Assembly (NCBI GenBank): GCA_934636105.1
Contig: CAKTZR010000022.1
Location: 1-45,100, forward strand
Source: an uncultured Clostridia bacterium
GTDB taxonomy: Bacteria; Bacillota; Clostridia; Christensenellales; Aristaeellaceae
Length of the DNA stretch: 45,100 nucleotides
Direction of reading: 5' to 3'
Part shown: in pieces, positions 8,047-15,805 of the stretch
Layout: every line of letters begins with the position of its first letter
How positions within the stretch are numbered: position 1 is the first letter of the stretch
Notes under the pieces: model-generated
The model's database searches: none
What the model saw: the letters and a program-made list of their open reading frames with translations, nothing else
Told to the model about the DNA's origin: nothing
Made by a program: the position numbers and the translations under genes

Positions 8047-9406
8047 GCGTGTTCTGCCGCTGGGTATGGCGATATTTCTGCTGCTGACAGCCCTTTTTCC
8101 TGTCTGGGCTATCGCAGAGGGGGAGGCCACGCCCGCAGAGGTGCCCATGGAAAGCGTTTCGCCGTACAGAATCATCCTGACTGCGCCGGGTGGCTGGACA
8201 AGCGGAAAAGGAGCCGTCATGAAGGCATCCGTCACGGACAAGGACAAGCTGGGCTGGCAGAAGATTGAATACAGGATGGATGACGGCAACTGGGTGGATT
8301 GCGAAAACCTGTTTGCAGATGGACATGCGGAGCTGACGCTTCACAAAAACGGCGCTTTCACCTTGCGCGTAACTGATCCGCATGGTCATGCGTTTGAGGA
8401 AAGCGCGGAGGTGAAGTGCATCGACCTGACAGCGCCGGTGCTCACCGCATCCCTCAACGGCGCAACCCTTCAGGTTGATGCCAAGGATGACCTGTCCGGC
8501 GTCGCCGGCGTGCAGGTCAACAGTATGCTGTTCACCACGCTGGTCAACGGCACACTGAATGTGGAGCTGGATCAGAACATGAATCAGTTTGAGAAGCTGG
8601 CTGTCCGTGCCTTTGACTACGCGGGCAACTTCTCCGAGCCGTTTACACTGACCAATCCGCATTACGAAAAGCCCGCTGATCCCACGCCCGTGCCGACGGC
8701 CACGCCGAAGCCGACGAAGAAGCCGGCTGATGAGGCGACAGCCACGCCGACTGCTGTACTCGCAGCAACCAATACCCCTGCACCCAACCGCTTTAACGGC
8801 TTGGGCAGCTCGCTCATCTATGTGCAGGACGAGCCTGATCCCACGCCAAAGCCGACTGCCGCGCCCACGCCGGAGACGATCATCAAGACCGAGTACATCA
8901 CCATCGGCCCAGGTATGCCCTATCAGGCGGACGGCAACAGCCATACGCTGGATGTGCTGTACTCTGCGGCAACCAACAAGCAGTTCATCACGCTGCAAAC
9001 GAAGAATGGCAACACCTTCTATCTCGTCATCGACTACGACAAGCCGGTTGATGAAGAGGCGGAGATGTACGAGACATATTTCCTGAACCTCGTCGATGAG
9101 CGCGACCTTTTGGCGCTGATGTCCGACGAGGAGAAGGAAGCCGTGCCCACGCCCACGCCGGAGATCATCTATGTAACACCTGAGCCGACCGCTGCGCCCG
9201 TTATTACGCCGCAGCCGACGCAGCCTCCCGCGCAGCCCACGACCGACAAGACCACGGCGCTGCTCGCGCTTTTTGCCATTGTGGGCATCGGCGTCGTTGG
9301 AGCGGTCATTTTCCTGAAGGGCAGGAATCAGCCGGCTGCGCGCCATGCGGACAGCGAGCTTGATCTCAACGATGAGGACGAGGACGAAAACACCGAACAG
9401 AAGTAA
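8027..9406 (+). CDS. DUF4366-like surface protein of the conjugation module
   Basis: The 459-residue protein has a signal peptide (LGMAIFLLLTALFPVWAIA) and a first domain with Ig-like character (IDLTAPVLTASLNG, FDYAGNFSEPFTL). Two Thr/Pro/Ala-rich linkers built of TPxPTATPKPT-like units follow, with a conserved YITIGPGMPYQADG domain between them. A C-terminal membrane segment (LLALFAIVGIGVVGAVIFL) precedes an acidic cytoplasmic tail. This matches the DUF4366 proteins encoded before topoisomerase III in Tn1549/CTn elements and thought to be cell-surface parts of the mating machinery. ATG 8027 has AGGAGG 6 bases upstream, inside the preceding gene; nearby in-frame ATGs at 8030, 8033 and 8039 are alternatives. 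Confidence 0.78.
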   Translation: MMMTMRKRVLPLGMAIFLLLTALFPVWAIAEGEATPAEVPMESVSPYRIILTAPGGWTSGKGAVMKASVTDKDKLGWQKIEYRMDDGNWVDCENLFADGHAELTLHKNGAFTLRVTDPHGHAFEESAEVKCIDLTAPVLTASLNGATLQVDAKDDLSGVAGVQVNSMLFTTLVNGTLNVELDQNMNQFEKLAVRAFDYAGNFSEPFTLTNPHYEKPADPTPVPTATPKPTKKPADEATATPTAVLAATNTPAPNRFNGLGSSLIYVQDEPDPTPKPTAAPTPETIIKTEYITIGPGMPYQADGNSHTLDVLYSAATNKQFITLQTKNGNTFYLVIDYDKPVDEEAEMYETYFLNLVDERDLLALMSDEEKEAVPTPTPEIIYVTPEPTAAPVITPQPTQPPAQPTTDKTTALLALFAIVGIGVVGAVIFLKGRNQPAARHADSELDLNDEDEDENTEQK

Positions 9407-9430
9407 CGCATTCATGGAGGAAAAAACAAT

Positions 9431-10403
9431 ATGGAACTGATTATCACGGAGAAGCCGAGCGTCGCAAGGGCGATTGCGGAGGTTGTGGGAGCCACCGAAC
9501 GTCAGAACGGCTACCTGCAGGGTAAGGGGTTTCTGGTCAGCTGGTGCGTCGGGCATCTCGTCGAGCTGGCGCTGCCCGAGGTCTACGATGCCCGGTACAC
9601 CCGCTGGCGCTACACAGATCTGCCGATCATCCCCGAGAAATGGCAGTACACCGTCACCGACGAGACCCAAAAGCAGTTTGACATCCTCAAGGCGTTAATG
9701 AACGATCCCCGCGTGACCGGCATCATCTGCGCAACGGATGCCGGACGTGAGGGCGAACTGATCTTCCGGCTGGTCTATCAGACGGCGCAGTGCCGGAAGT
9801 CTGTACGCCGTCTGTAGATCTCCTCGATGGAGGAAAGCGCCATCCGTGAGGGCTTCCGCGCCATGAAGCCCATGTCCGCTTACGACAATCTGTATCAGGC
9901 GGCGCTTTGCCGCGCTCAGGCGGATTGGCTTATCGGCATGAACGCCACGCGCCTGTACTCCCTGCTCTACGGTCCGACGCTGCATATCGGGCGCGTCATG
10001 TCCCCGACGCTGGCCATGCTCTCGCAGCGAGAGAAAGCCATTGCGGAGTTCAGGCCGGAAACCTATTACAAGGTTGCTCTTGATACAGGTCGTGAAATCT
10101 GTGCAGTATCGGAACGCTTTGGCGATCTCAACGAGGCCCGCCGGCTGATGGATACCTGCAATCACAGCCCTGCGGTCGTGAAGACGGTGGAGCATACGCA
10201 GCGGAAGGAGAATCCGCCTGCGCTCTATGACCTGACCAGCCTGCAGCGGGACGCAAACAAGCTCTACGGCTTCACGGCACAGCAGACGCTTGACTATGCT
10301 CAGGGACTGTACGAAAAGAAGCTGCTGACCTATCCGCGAACCGACAGCCGGTATCTGACACACGACATGGAAGCCGGGCTGCCTGAGCTGGCTTCCAGGG
10401 TTT
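9431..10403 (+). pseudogene. topB: DNA topoisomerase III, nonsense mutation and 3' truncation
   Basis: Type IA topoisomerase of the conjugative element. The N-terminus (ITEKPSVARAIAEVVGA) and Toprim acidic motif (CATDAGREGELIFR) are intact. An in-frame TAG at 9815-9817 then stands where the family usually has Trp (RRL-stop-ISSMEESAIREGF). The same frame continues with ADWLIGMNATRLYS and the active-site segment LTYPRTDSRYLT. Homology then stops near 10400, where the sequence joins a reversed IS110 transposase fragment. About half of the usual 650-700 residues are missing. The ATG at 9827 could restart translation, but that product would lack the Toprim domain. The gene is judged inactive, so the element is unlikely to be complete here. 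Confidence 0.85.
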
Positions 10404-10844
10404 CTGTTCAACAACCAGATGTACGGCATGGCTGTATTCACGCGAATACAGCCGCAGCAGCGTTCTTCGTTCTTCATCCGGCTGGCATTGAACCAACTTT
10501 GTCCAATGAGCAAGACCGAATCGGCACAGCATCATAGCGTCCAGTCGATCTGTTTTGCCGGGACGCATCTGCACTTTTGCAAACTTGCTCACGATAATGG
10601 AATTGACGACACAGATAAAGAATCCGGCATCCATCAAACTATTGACCAGCGGCCAGTGGTAGCACCCTGTGTTTTCTACAACGATCCGAGGTTCTTCTTT
10701 CAGCGCTTTCAACTTCTGGATCAGTTCGATCATCCCAGTTTCCGTATGCTCATATTCGCTGGCTTGCATGAATACTTCGCCGTTTTCGTCAATAGCTGCT
10801 GCCATACTTTTTCCTTTAGAAACATCGATACCTACACAAATCAT
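10404..10844 (-). pseudogene. IS110 family transposase, C-terminally truncated
   Basis: From ATG 10844, preceded by GGAGGT, the frame reads MICVGIDVSKGKSMAA, the DEDD (RuvC-like) N-terminal signature of IS110/IS1111 transposases. VVENTGCYHWPL and GKTDRLDAMMLCRFG follow. After about 147 residues (LLRLYSREYSHAV) family similarity fades and the frame enters reversed topB sequence. A complete IS110 transposase has roughly 300-400 residues with a C-terminal Ser-containing domain, which is missing. The reading frame happens to stay open to 10272, but that extension is topB antisense and not transposase. Confidence 0.85.
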
Positions 10845-10953
10845 TCGTATACCTCCACAATAAAGATTCGGCATCCGTCACAAGCTTGTTATGATTCATT
10901 TTGGTTTGTTACACGGAAGATGCAGCTGCATTTCCAACCTGCTTAAGCGAATC

Positions 10954-11042
10954 ATTATAACAAGATGGACGGCTGACACTTTTTTATTCGGGTGTAAAAT
11001 CCCCAAAAGCCGCTCGTCAGGCCGACTCCATCTCATTATAAT
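10954..11042 (-). ncRNA. Candidate IS110 bridge RNA or leader structure
   Basis: In the non-coding stretch upstream of the IS110 transposase, ATTATAA-CAA-GATGGA-CGGC-TGAC (10954-10977) is complementary to GTCA-G-GCCG-AC-TCCATC-TCA-TTATAAT (11016-11042) with only small bulges. They enclose a 38-base internal loop that contains a GGGG/CCC hairpin. IS110-group elements are known to encode a bridge RNA in the non-coding end upstream of the transposase, with stem-loops whose internal loops pair with target and donor DNA. Position and shape fit. An alternative is a small palindromic element or terminator. The assignment is inference. Confidence 0.3.
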
Positions 11043-11048
11043 AAAAAC

Positions 11049-11087
11049 AAGCACAATCTCTATCTGGCTTGATAGAGTTTGTGCTTT
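11049..11087 (-). terminator. Strong hairpin, probable leftward terminator
   Basis: AAGCACAATCTCTATC (11049-11064) pairs with GATAGAGTTTGTGCTT (11071-11086), one mismatch, 6-base loop. Read on the minus strand it is followed by TGTTTTTATT, a usable T-run. No minus-strand gene ends here now, so it may be a relic of a gene lost at the IS/ICE boundary or may insulate the sigma-factor operon from the element. Confidence 0.45.
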
Positions 11088-11143
11088 AATAGTACCAAAA
11101 CGGCCAAGCAGAGGCTACTGCAAGGCGGTTTATTTTTTTCTCG

Positions 11144-11168
11144 TGCAACAAAAGCCCCTTTTCCCGTC
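11144..11168 (+). promoter_or_regulatory. Possible ECF-type promoter upstream of the sigma gene
   Basis: TGCAAC (11144-11149) and CGTC (11165-11168, within CGTCGTC) are 15 bases apart, resembling the AAC/CGTC pattern of promoters read by ECF sigma factors, about 80 bases before the start of an ECF sigma gene. ECF genes are often autoregulated. Spacing is one or two bases shorter than typical. Confidence 0.3.
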
Positions 11169-11246
11169 GTCTATACAGGTGAAACACGAAAGCAACAAAA
11201 CAGCTGCCCGGCGGACGCGTCGGGCGAAGAAAGAGAGGGATTCCCT

Positions 11247-11747
11247 TTGACCGAACTCAAGCAGGCGTGGACGGCGGAAGCGCTGATTGACGCCTACGGA
11301 GACGAGCTGCTTCGGCTGTGCCTGCTCTATATGGGCGACAGGCAGCTGGCCGAGGACGCGTTTCAGGAGACGATGGTGAAGGCATGGCGCGCACTGCCGG
11401 GTTTTCGCGGGGAGAGTGGCGTGAAAACGTGGCTGTTCCGCATCGCGGTGAATACCTGCCGCGATATGCTGCGAAGCGGCTGGATGCGGATGCGCAAAAG
11501 CAGCGTGCCGCTGGAGGTCATGCCCGAATTGGCGGGGCGGGAGGACGAGCCTCTGCGGGAGCTGACCGCTTCCGTGCTGGCTCTGCCGGGCAAATACCGC
11601 GAAATCATCGTGCTCTTTTACTATAAACAAATGAAGGTTCGCGAAATCGCCGAAGCGCTGCATATGCCGACGGCTTCCGTATCCAGCCGGCTGCGCCGCG
11701 CGAGGGCGATGTTAAAAATTGACATGGAAGGGGGAAAGGATGCATGA
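11247..11747 (+). CDS. ECF-type RNA polymerase sigma factor
   Basis: 166 residues from TTG 11247, chosen because AGAGAGGGA is 6-7 bases upstream; the frame runs open further 5' but without a ribosome site. Region 2 is AYGDELLRLCLLYMGDRQLAEDAFQETMVKAW with FRGESGVKTWLFRIAVNTCRD. Region 4 is LPGKYREIIVLFYYKQMKVREIAEALHMPTASVSSRLRRARAML, a typical HTH. There is no sigma region 3, as expected for ECF factors. Its stop overlaps the start of the membrane protein downstream (ATGA), a standard sigma/anti-sigma arrangement. It directs RNA polymerase to a stress or envelope regulon; the signal is unknown. Confidence 0.92.
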   Translation: MTELKQAWTAEALIDAYGDELLRLCLLYMGDRQLAEDAFQETMVKAWRALPGFRGESGVKTWLFRIAVNTCRDMLRSGWMRMRKSSVPLEVMPELAGREDEPLRELTASVLALPGKYREIIVLFYYKQMKVREIAEALHMPTASVSSRLRRARAMLKIDMEGGKDA

Positions 11748-12898
11748 AGGAAGATAGGGTTTCGGAAGCGCTGCACGACGCGATGAACGGCGTGCGTCTC
11801 TCCCCCGAGCTGCGTGCGAAAACGCTTTACGCGATGCGCGGCAGCGAAGAAAGGAGACCGAAAATGAAACGTAAATTTTCCGCTGCACTGGTGTTTGCGC
11901 TGGCGGCCGTGCTGGCCGTGGCCGTCGCGCTGGCGGTGGCCAATCGTAAGGGTGTGCTTGATTTTCTCAGTTATTCGGAAGCGACGCTTCCCGAAAACGC
12001 CGCCGATTATGTGCAGACCGATGTCGCGGCGGGCGAGCAGGACGGTCTGCATGCCGTGGTGCGAGAAGTCGTTTACGACGGCCACAGGCTGTGGGCGACG
12101 GTGGATATCAACATGGACGGCGAAAAGCCGCTGCTTACGGGTTTTGATTACGGCTTGGACGACGAGGAAAAATGGGCGTGGCTGAGACACGATGAAAGCG
12201 AGACGGACGACCGATCCATTCTGGAGGTCTATCGAGAGGAAGGCTATACGGATGCGTATTATATCGTGGCAAACGCTTATGACGAAAGCGACGATATGGG
12301 CACATACTCCGGCGAAGTCCATTTGCAGGATGACGGAACGCTGACGTTTTACGAGTCGATTGCGTTCGAGCAGGAGAAAGCGGAACGCGAGATCACGGTA
12401 TCCGTCCGGGCGTTCAAGTTCGAGGAAAAGGACGGCGAAATGGTGGTAAGCCAGAATCCGTCGGCGGAAATGAAGCTTCGTTTCACGGCGAAAGCATCCG
12501 CCGTAGATGATGAGGAAACGATCGTCAGCGTCGAGCCTGTCGAATACGAGAGCATCGGCGTTCGGGTTGATCGGGTGACGATGACGGCCAAGCCGCTGGA
12601 AATGGATTATGCCATCGAATACACCGTTGTGGACGCTGAAAAATTTGCGCAGACGGACGACGGCCTCTGGTTTGAATTCATCGACCCGAACAGCACGGAG
12701 ACCGAGCCCTACGCGCAAAGGCTGAAGGACGGATTCTCCAGCAGGGGCGAGGTCGCGCTGGTGGACGACACGCATTATCGGCAGACGGGTACGCTTTCGC
12801 TCGACGAAAAGGCCGATAGCTATACCCTCCGCGCGTATGAATGCTGGGAAAAACAACGGTTTGATACGCACGAAATTCAAATGAAAAAGGCGGAATGA
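11744..12898 (+). CDS. Membrane-anchored anti-sigma-like protein
   Basis: 384 residues. A short cytoplasmic N-terminus (LHDAMNGVRLSPELRAKTLYAM) is followed by one membrane helix (FSAALVFALAAVLAVAVALAVA, about residues 46-66) and a ~315-residue extracellular part of beta-rich character (VVREVVYDGHRLWATVDI). This is the layout of Clostridia anti-sigma proteins with a DUF4179-like outer domain. The four-base ATGA overlap with the sigma gene supports a regulator/partner pair in which the cytoplasmic end holds the sigma factor and the outer domain senses a signal. No zinc-binding HxxxCxxC anti-sigma motif is seen. Confidence 0.7.
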   Translation: MKEDRVSEALHDAMNGVRLSPELRAKTLYAMRGSEERRPKMKRKFSAALVFALAAVLAVAVALAVANRKGVLDFLSYSEATLPENAADYVQTDVAAGEQDGLHAVVREVVYDGHRLWATVDINMDGEKPLLTGFDYGLDDEEKWAWLRHDESETDDRSILEVYREEGYTDAYYIVANAYDESDDMGTYSGEVHLQDDGTLTFYESIAFEQEKAEREITVSVRAFKFEEKDGEMVVSQNPSAEMKLRFTAKASAVDDEETIVSVEPVEYESIGVRVDRVTMTAKPLEMDYAIEYTVVDAEKFAQTDDGLWFEFIDPNSTETEPYAQRLKDGFSSRGEVALVDDTHYRQTGTLSLDEKADSYTLRAYECWEKQRFDTHEIQMKKAE

Positions 12899-14085
12899 GC
12901 ATGAACGGATGGCGCAAAGCTTGTCGAGTGCTTGCAGTATTAGTTGCTGTTGGACTGGCGGTTCTGGTCGGCATAAGGAAAAAGGGAAAACAGCAGGATG
13001 AAACAGACGAATCATCGGTCTTAGCGGAAGGGCCTGCTATTTGGCAAAATGTCGAAGGATTTGCGTCCGAGACGGAAAGAACGGCGAATATCGAGCAGAG
13101 CGAAGGCGTGATTTCTGACGAAACGCCGCAGCCTGAACCTGAAAATCAAGCCGTTTATGTTGGCGCCATCCGTTATACTCAATATGAGTGGAAAGAAGCC
13201 TATACCAAATTGTCGCGATATCCCGAAACGAAGAAAAGCGTTTCAAAAGGCGAGGACAGCGTCAGTATTTCAAACGAAAAAGGTGAAAACCTGTATCTTT
13301 CGTCGGGCAGAATTTTATATAAGTTCAATGATTCGGCCAATCAGCTTTTTGAACTGACATCTTATCCCGCGCGGGCAACCGAAAGAGATGGACAGGTCAG
13401 GCAGGCGGGCGAAGCGGCGTATATCGCAGAGCTGGATGATATGAGCAGAGATGAAGCGGAGCAAACGGCACTCAGGCTGATGGAATCGCTGATTCAATCC
13501 GAAACTTGCAGGGCCGAGTTGGTCGGCCTGTACGGGTATACGGGCAAGCAGCTTAAAGAAATCCATCAAACGCTGTATCGGGAAAGGAACACATGGCGGT
13601 ATTTCTATCGGGAATTGCCGGGTGAAACGGAAAATGGGTTGTATTATATGGAAATGCGGCTGAATATCGGCGGCGTTCCCGTCTGCACGGAGGAAGATGC
13701 GCGGGGTATAAACGGCTCTGTGGATTCATCCGATTCGATTGTCCCCGTTAAAGTCAGCCTTATACTGTCTAAAGAAGGGCTTGTTTTTCTGGATTTCGCT
13801 TACGCGTTTGACTTGAGTGGCATTCAGAAGGCGGATATGCTTCCCAAATCGGCGGTTCAGGCAATCGCTCGTGAAGATTTGAAAAACAATCCGTACGCGA
13901 GCAATTCGGAAGAATTTGAAATGCGCCTGATGAATCTGTGTATTCGGCACGGAACGGGAACGAAGGCCAGCTATGAGCTTTGCCCTGTGTGGCGCGTTCA
14001 GACAGCAGGAAAGGGAGACATTGACTTCTGCTTGGCTGTTTACGATGCGGTTTCGGGAAAACGGTTATTTGAGGGGCTGCTCTAA
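12895..14085 (+). CDS. Membrane-anchored protein of unknown function in the ECF operon
   Basis: 396 residues. An N-terminal anchor (VLAVLVAVGLAVLVGI) precedes a polar linker and a globular extracellular region with no motif I can name (segments include YELCPVWRV and AVYDAVSGKRLFEGLL). The start ATG overlaps the TGA of the anti-sigma-like gene; a second ATG two codons on (12901) is possible. The shared operon suggests it is an effector or sensor in the sigma pathway. Base composition is somewhat less GC-rich than its neighbours. A terminator follows the stop by about 12 bases, so it closes the three-gene operon. Confidence 0.65.
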   Translation: MSMNGWRKACRVLAVLVAVGLAVLVGIRKKGKQQDETDESSVLAEGPAIWQNVEGFASETERTANIEQSEGVISDETPQPEPENQAVYVGAIRYTQYEWKEAYTKLSRYPETKKSVSKGEDSVSISNEKGENLYLSSGRILYKFNDSANQLFELTSYPARATERDGQVRQAGEAAYIAELDDMSRDEAEQTALRLMESLIQSETCRAELVGLYGYTGKQLKEIHQTLYRERNTWRYFYRELPGETENGLYYMEMRLNIGGVPVCTEEDARGINGSVDSSDSIVPVKVSLILSKEGLVFLDFAYAFDLSGIQKADMLPKSAVQAIAREDLKNNPYASNSEEFEMRLMNLCIRHGTGTKASYELCPVWRVQTAGKGDIDFCLAVYDAVSGKRLFEGLL

Positions 14086-14096
14086 TCGAAAAAATG

Positions 14097-14130
14097 AATG
14101 GACGCGCGAAAAGCGCGTCCATTTGTTTTG
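14097..14130. terminator. Bidirectional terminator between convergent operons
   Basis: AATGGACGCGC (14097-14107) pairs perfectly with GCGCGTCCATT (14113-14123), loop GAAAA. It is followed by TTGTTTTG on the plus strand and by an A/T-rich run on the minus strand, so it can serve both the ECF operon and the convergent gene ending at 14135. Confidence 0.85.
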
Positions 14131-14134
14131 TCAC

Positions 14135-15805
14135 TTAAAACGCCGCTTCCAGCATCCCCTTTACGCCGACGTAAACGGGAATCTGGTTCTGCTCGATGGT
14201 TTCGCCGCCTTTGGATAGGCTGGCGCACAGCGTCAGCACACAGGCTTCGCTTGGCAATGCGCAGGTCAAAAGGCCGATTTCCCCGCCGTGCGGCGGGCAG
14301 GGGCGTTTGAGCGACGCAAGATGATGGCCGTCGTCGTCCTCAAGCCACGCGCGGACGATGAGATCGCCGTCCGCATCCTGCTCATCGACGAATGCGCAGA
14401 CCGACGCGTTGAATGTCGATCCTGCGAACCATGCGCCGCACAGGGGCAGGACGCTGACATGCGTCGGCGCAAGCGCGGTTTGCAGGGCGGCGAAAACATC
14501 CGCATCCTGCCACACGCCGGGCGGGCAGAGCGCGCCGGAAAAGCGATTCTGCCGCGCGGCTTCGGCCAACAGCCGCACGCGGACGGCGCGAAGCCACAGC
14601 AGCACGGCGGCGATGTTCGGGCTTTGCGCGTCCAGCTCACGGCCGGCGGCTTCAAAGAGCAGCTCGGCGGGCGACGCATCTGCGGGCGGCGTGCGCGGGC
14701 AGGCGGTCAGGCCGCAGAGCAGCCACGCGTCCAGCGCGGGCAGACTGCGCATGCGGGGAAGCGGCGCGTCGCCGAAGGAGACGCACGCGTGGCGGGAGAG
14801 TCGAGCCCGCATGGCTTCCGTCGCGAAAGGATGCAGCACGGAAACGCCCGCGAGCGTCATCGTGCGATAGAAGCAGTCCGGCGCGGGCGCATCCAGCCGA
14901 ACGCCGAACAGGCGCATGCGCCCAATGCGCGCAAGCAGCGCGTCGGGGTCGAGACATTCCGAAGGAAGGAGTGGAATATCATAGCTCGCGGGTTGGCCGG
15001 AGTAGCCGCAGAGCAGCGTTGTCTCGTCGCAGAGCGCGCCGTGGCGGCCCTGCGTAAACAGCTGGATGAGGATGGACGGGCCGTCTGCGGGCTGGCCTGG
15101 TACAAACGGCTGACCGGGCAGCGGCAGGGTCATTTCGACTGTCTGCGGCTCGCCCGCTGTCAGCGACACGGGCAGGTCGTGCACGGGCCAAGCGTCGCCC
15201 TTGCAGGCGGCGCGCGCGCGGAGGACATAGCGCCCCGTTTCCATCGCGGCAAGCGTCGCGCGGAGACGGACAGTCTGGGTTTTCGCATCCGGCAGGAGCA
15301 CGATGTCCCGCAGACGGGCGCATGTCATCAAATGCAGATTGACCGGGCCGAGCACGCCCGCCGGGCGGGACACGTCGAAGCACAGACGAATCGTCTGCCT
15401 GCGCCCCGCGTGCAGCGCGCGGGTGAGCGGCACGCGCAGAAAGCCGTCCTTCTGATTTTGGAAGGTGCAGAGAGGCATATCATCCGCCAGCACGCGGCCT
15501 CTGCCGCGCACCAGTTCAAGCGTCAGCTCCGCGTCGTCGGCGCAGAGCGCGCCGAAATCCAATTCAACCGCCAGCTCGACCGCGCCGTTTATATCGTCGG
15601 GAATCGCGGCGGGCAGGGTGAAATCGGCTTCCTGCAACGTCTGCGCGTCGTCGCCGGGTTCGTCCGACATGCCGCCCAGCAGATCGGCAAAGGCGCTCAG
15701 CGCGTCCGCGCCGGGCAGGCGGAAGGATGTGTCAAACGGCGCGTCCTCCGTCAGCCGTTCGGGCAGGCGCGATGCGCGGATGCGCCAGCGGGTCAGCGGT
15801 CTCAC
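14135..15805 (-). CDS. Large hypothetical protein, possible degenerate GH2-fold protein
   Basis: 556 residues from a GTG start whose bases overlap the Nudix stop (GTGA), so it is coupled to that gene. The N-terminal ~270 residues look like beta domains, with segments reminiscent of glycoside hydrolase family 2 sugar-binding and Ig-like modules (DGFLRVPLTRALHAGRR; VSLTAGEPQTVEMTLPLPG). A segment near residue 300 (IGRMRLFGVRLDAP...TMTLAGVSVLHPF) recalls the start of the GH2 barrel, where conserved His/Glu motifs would be expected, but no NE or catalytic Glu motif is visible. No signal peptide. It may be an inactive GH2-like scaffold. The fold call is inference; that it is a gene is supported by coupling, the facing terminator and length. 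Confidence 0.5.
   Translation of the reverse strand: MRPLTRWRIRASRLPERLTEDAPFDTSFRLPGADALSAFADLLGGMSDEPGDDAQTLQEADFTLPAAIPDDINGAVELAVELDFGALCADDAELTLELVRGRGRVLADDMPLCTFQNQKDGFLRVPLTRALHAGRRQTIRLCFDVSRPAGVLGPVNLHLMTCARLRDIVLLPDAKTQTVRLRATLAAMETGRYVLRARAACKGDAWPVHDLPVSLTAGEPQTVEMTLPLPGQPFVPGQPADGPSILIQLFTQGRHGALCDETTLLCGYSGQPASYDIPLLPSECLDPDALLARIGRMRLFGVRLDAPAPDCFYRTMTLAGVSVLHPFATEAMRARLSRHACVSFGDAPLPRMRSLPALDAWLLCGLTACPRTPPADASPAELLFEAAGRELDAQSPNIAAVLLWLRAVRVRLLAEAARQNRFSGALCPPGVWQDADVFAALQTALAPTHVSVLPLCGAWFAGSTFNASVCAFVDEQDADGDLIVRAWLEDDDGHHLASLKRPCPPHGGEIGLLTCALPSEACVLTLCASLSKGGETIEQNQIPVYVGVKGMLEAAF

Larger units (their letters stand above)
10404..11043 (-). mobile_element. IS110-type insertion sequence, 3'-truncated remnant
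   Basis: The remnant has the 5' half of an IS110 transposase gene and about 200 bases of non-coding sequence upstream of it (10845-11043). The left edge at about 10404 is where topB and transposase similarity meet; both genes are cut there, so the junction is best explained by deletion rather than simple insertion. The right edge is not certain: 11043 is chosen just outside the TTATAAT repeat arm that bounds the structured leader. IS110 elements lack clear terminal inverted repeats, so no exact end can be read directly. Confidence 0.6.

Noticed and set aside
9815..9817. General reassignment of TAG to an amino acid
   Set aside because: I identified only one in-frame TAG within the assigned gene frames, so TAG is not a regular sense codon; a nonsense mutation in a decaying element is simpler.
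10272..10403. C-terminal extension of the IS110 transposase frame
   Set aside because: These codons are reversed topB sequence; the open frame past the junction is accidental.
9827..10537. A separate 236-residue gene starting after the topB amber codon
   Set aside because: It is in the same frame as topB and continues topoisomerase III homology; after ~10403 it is antisense to the IS110 transposase.
11049..11087. Right terminal inverted repeat of the IS110 element
   Set aside because: The two arms form one local hairpin rather than matching the other end of the element; IS110 elements generally lack terminal inverted repeats.
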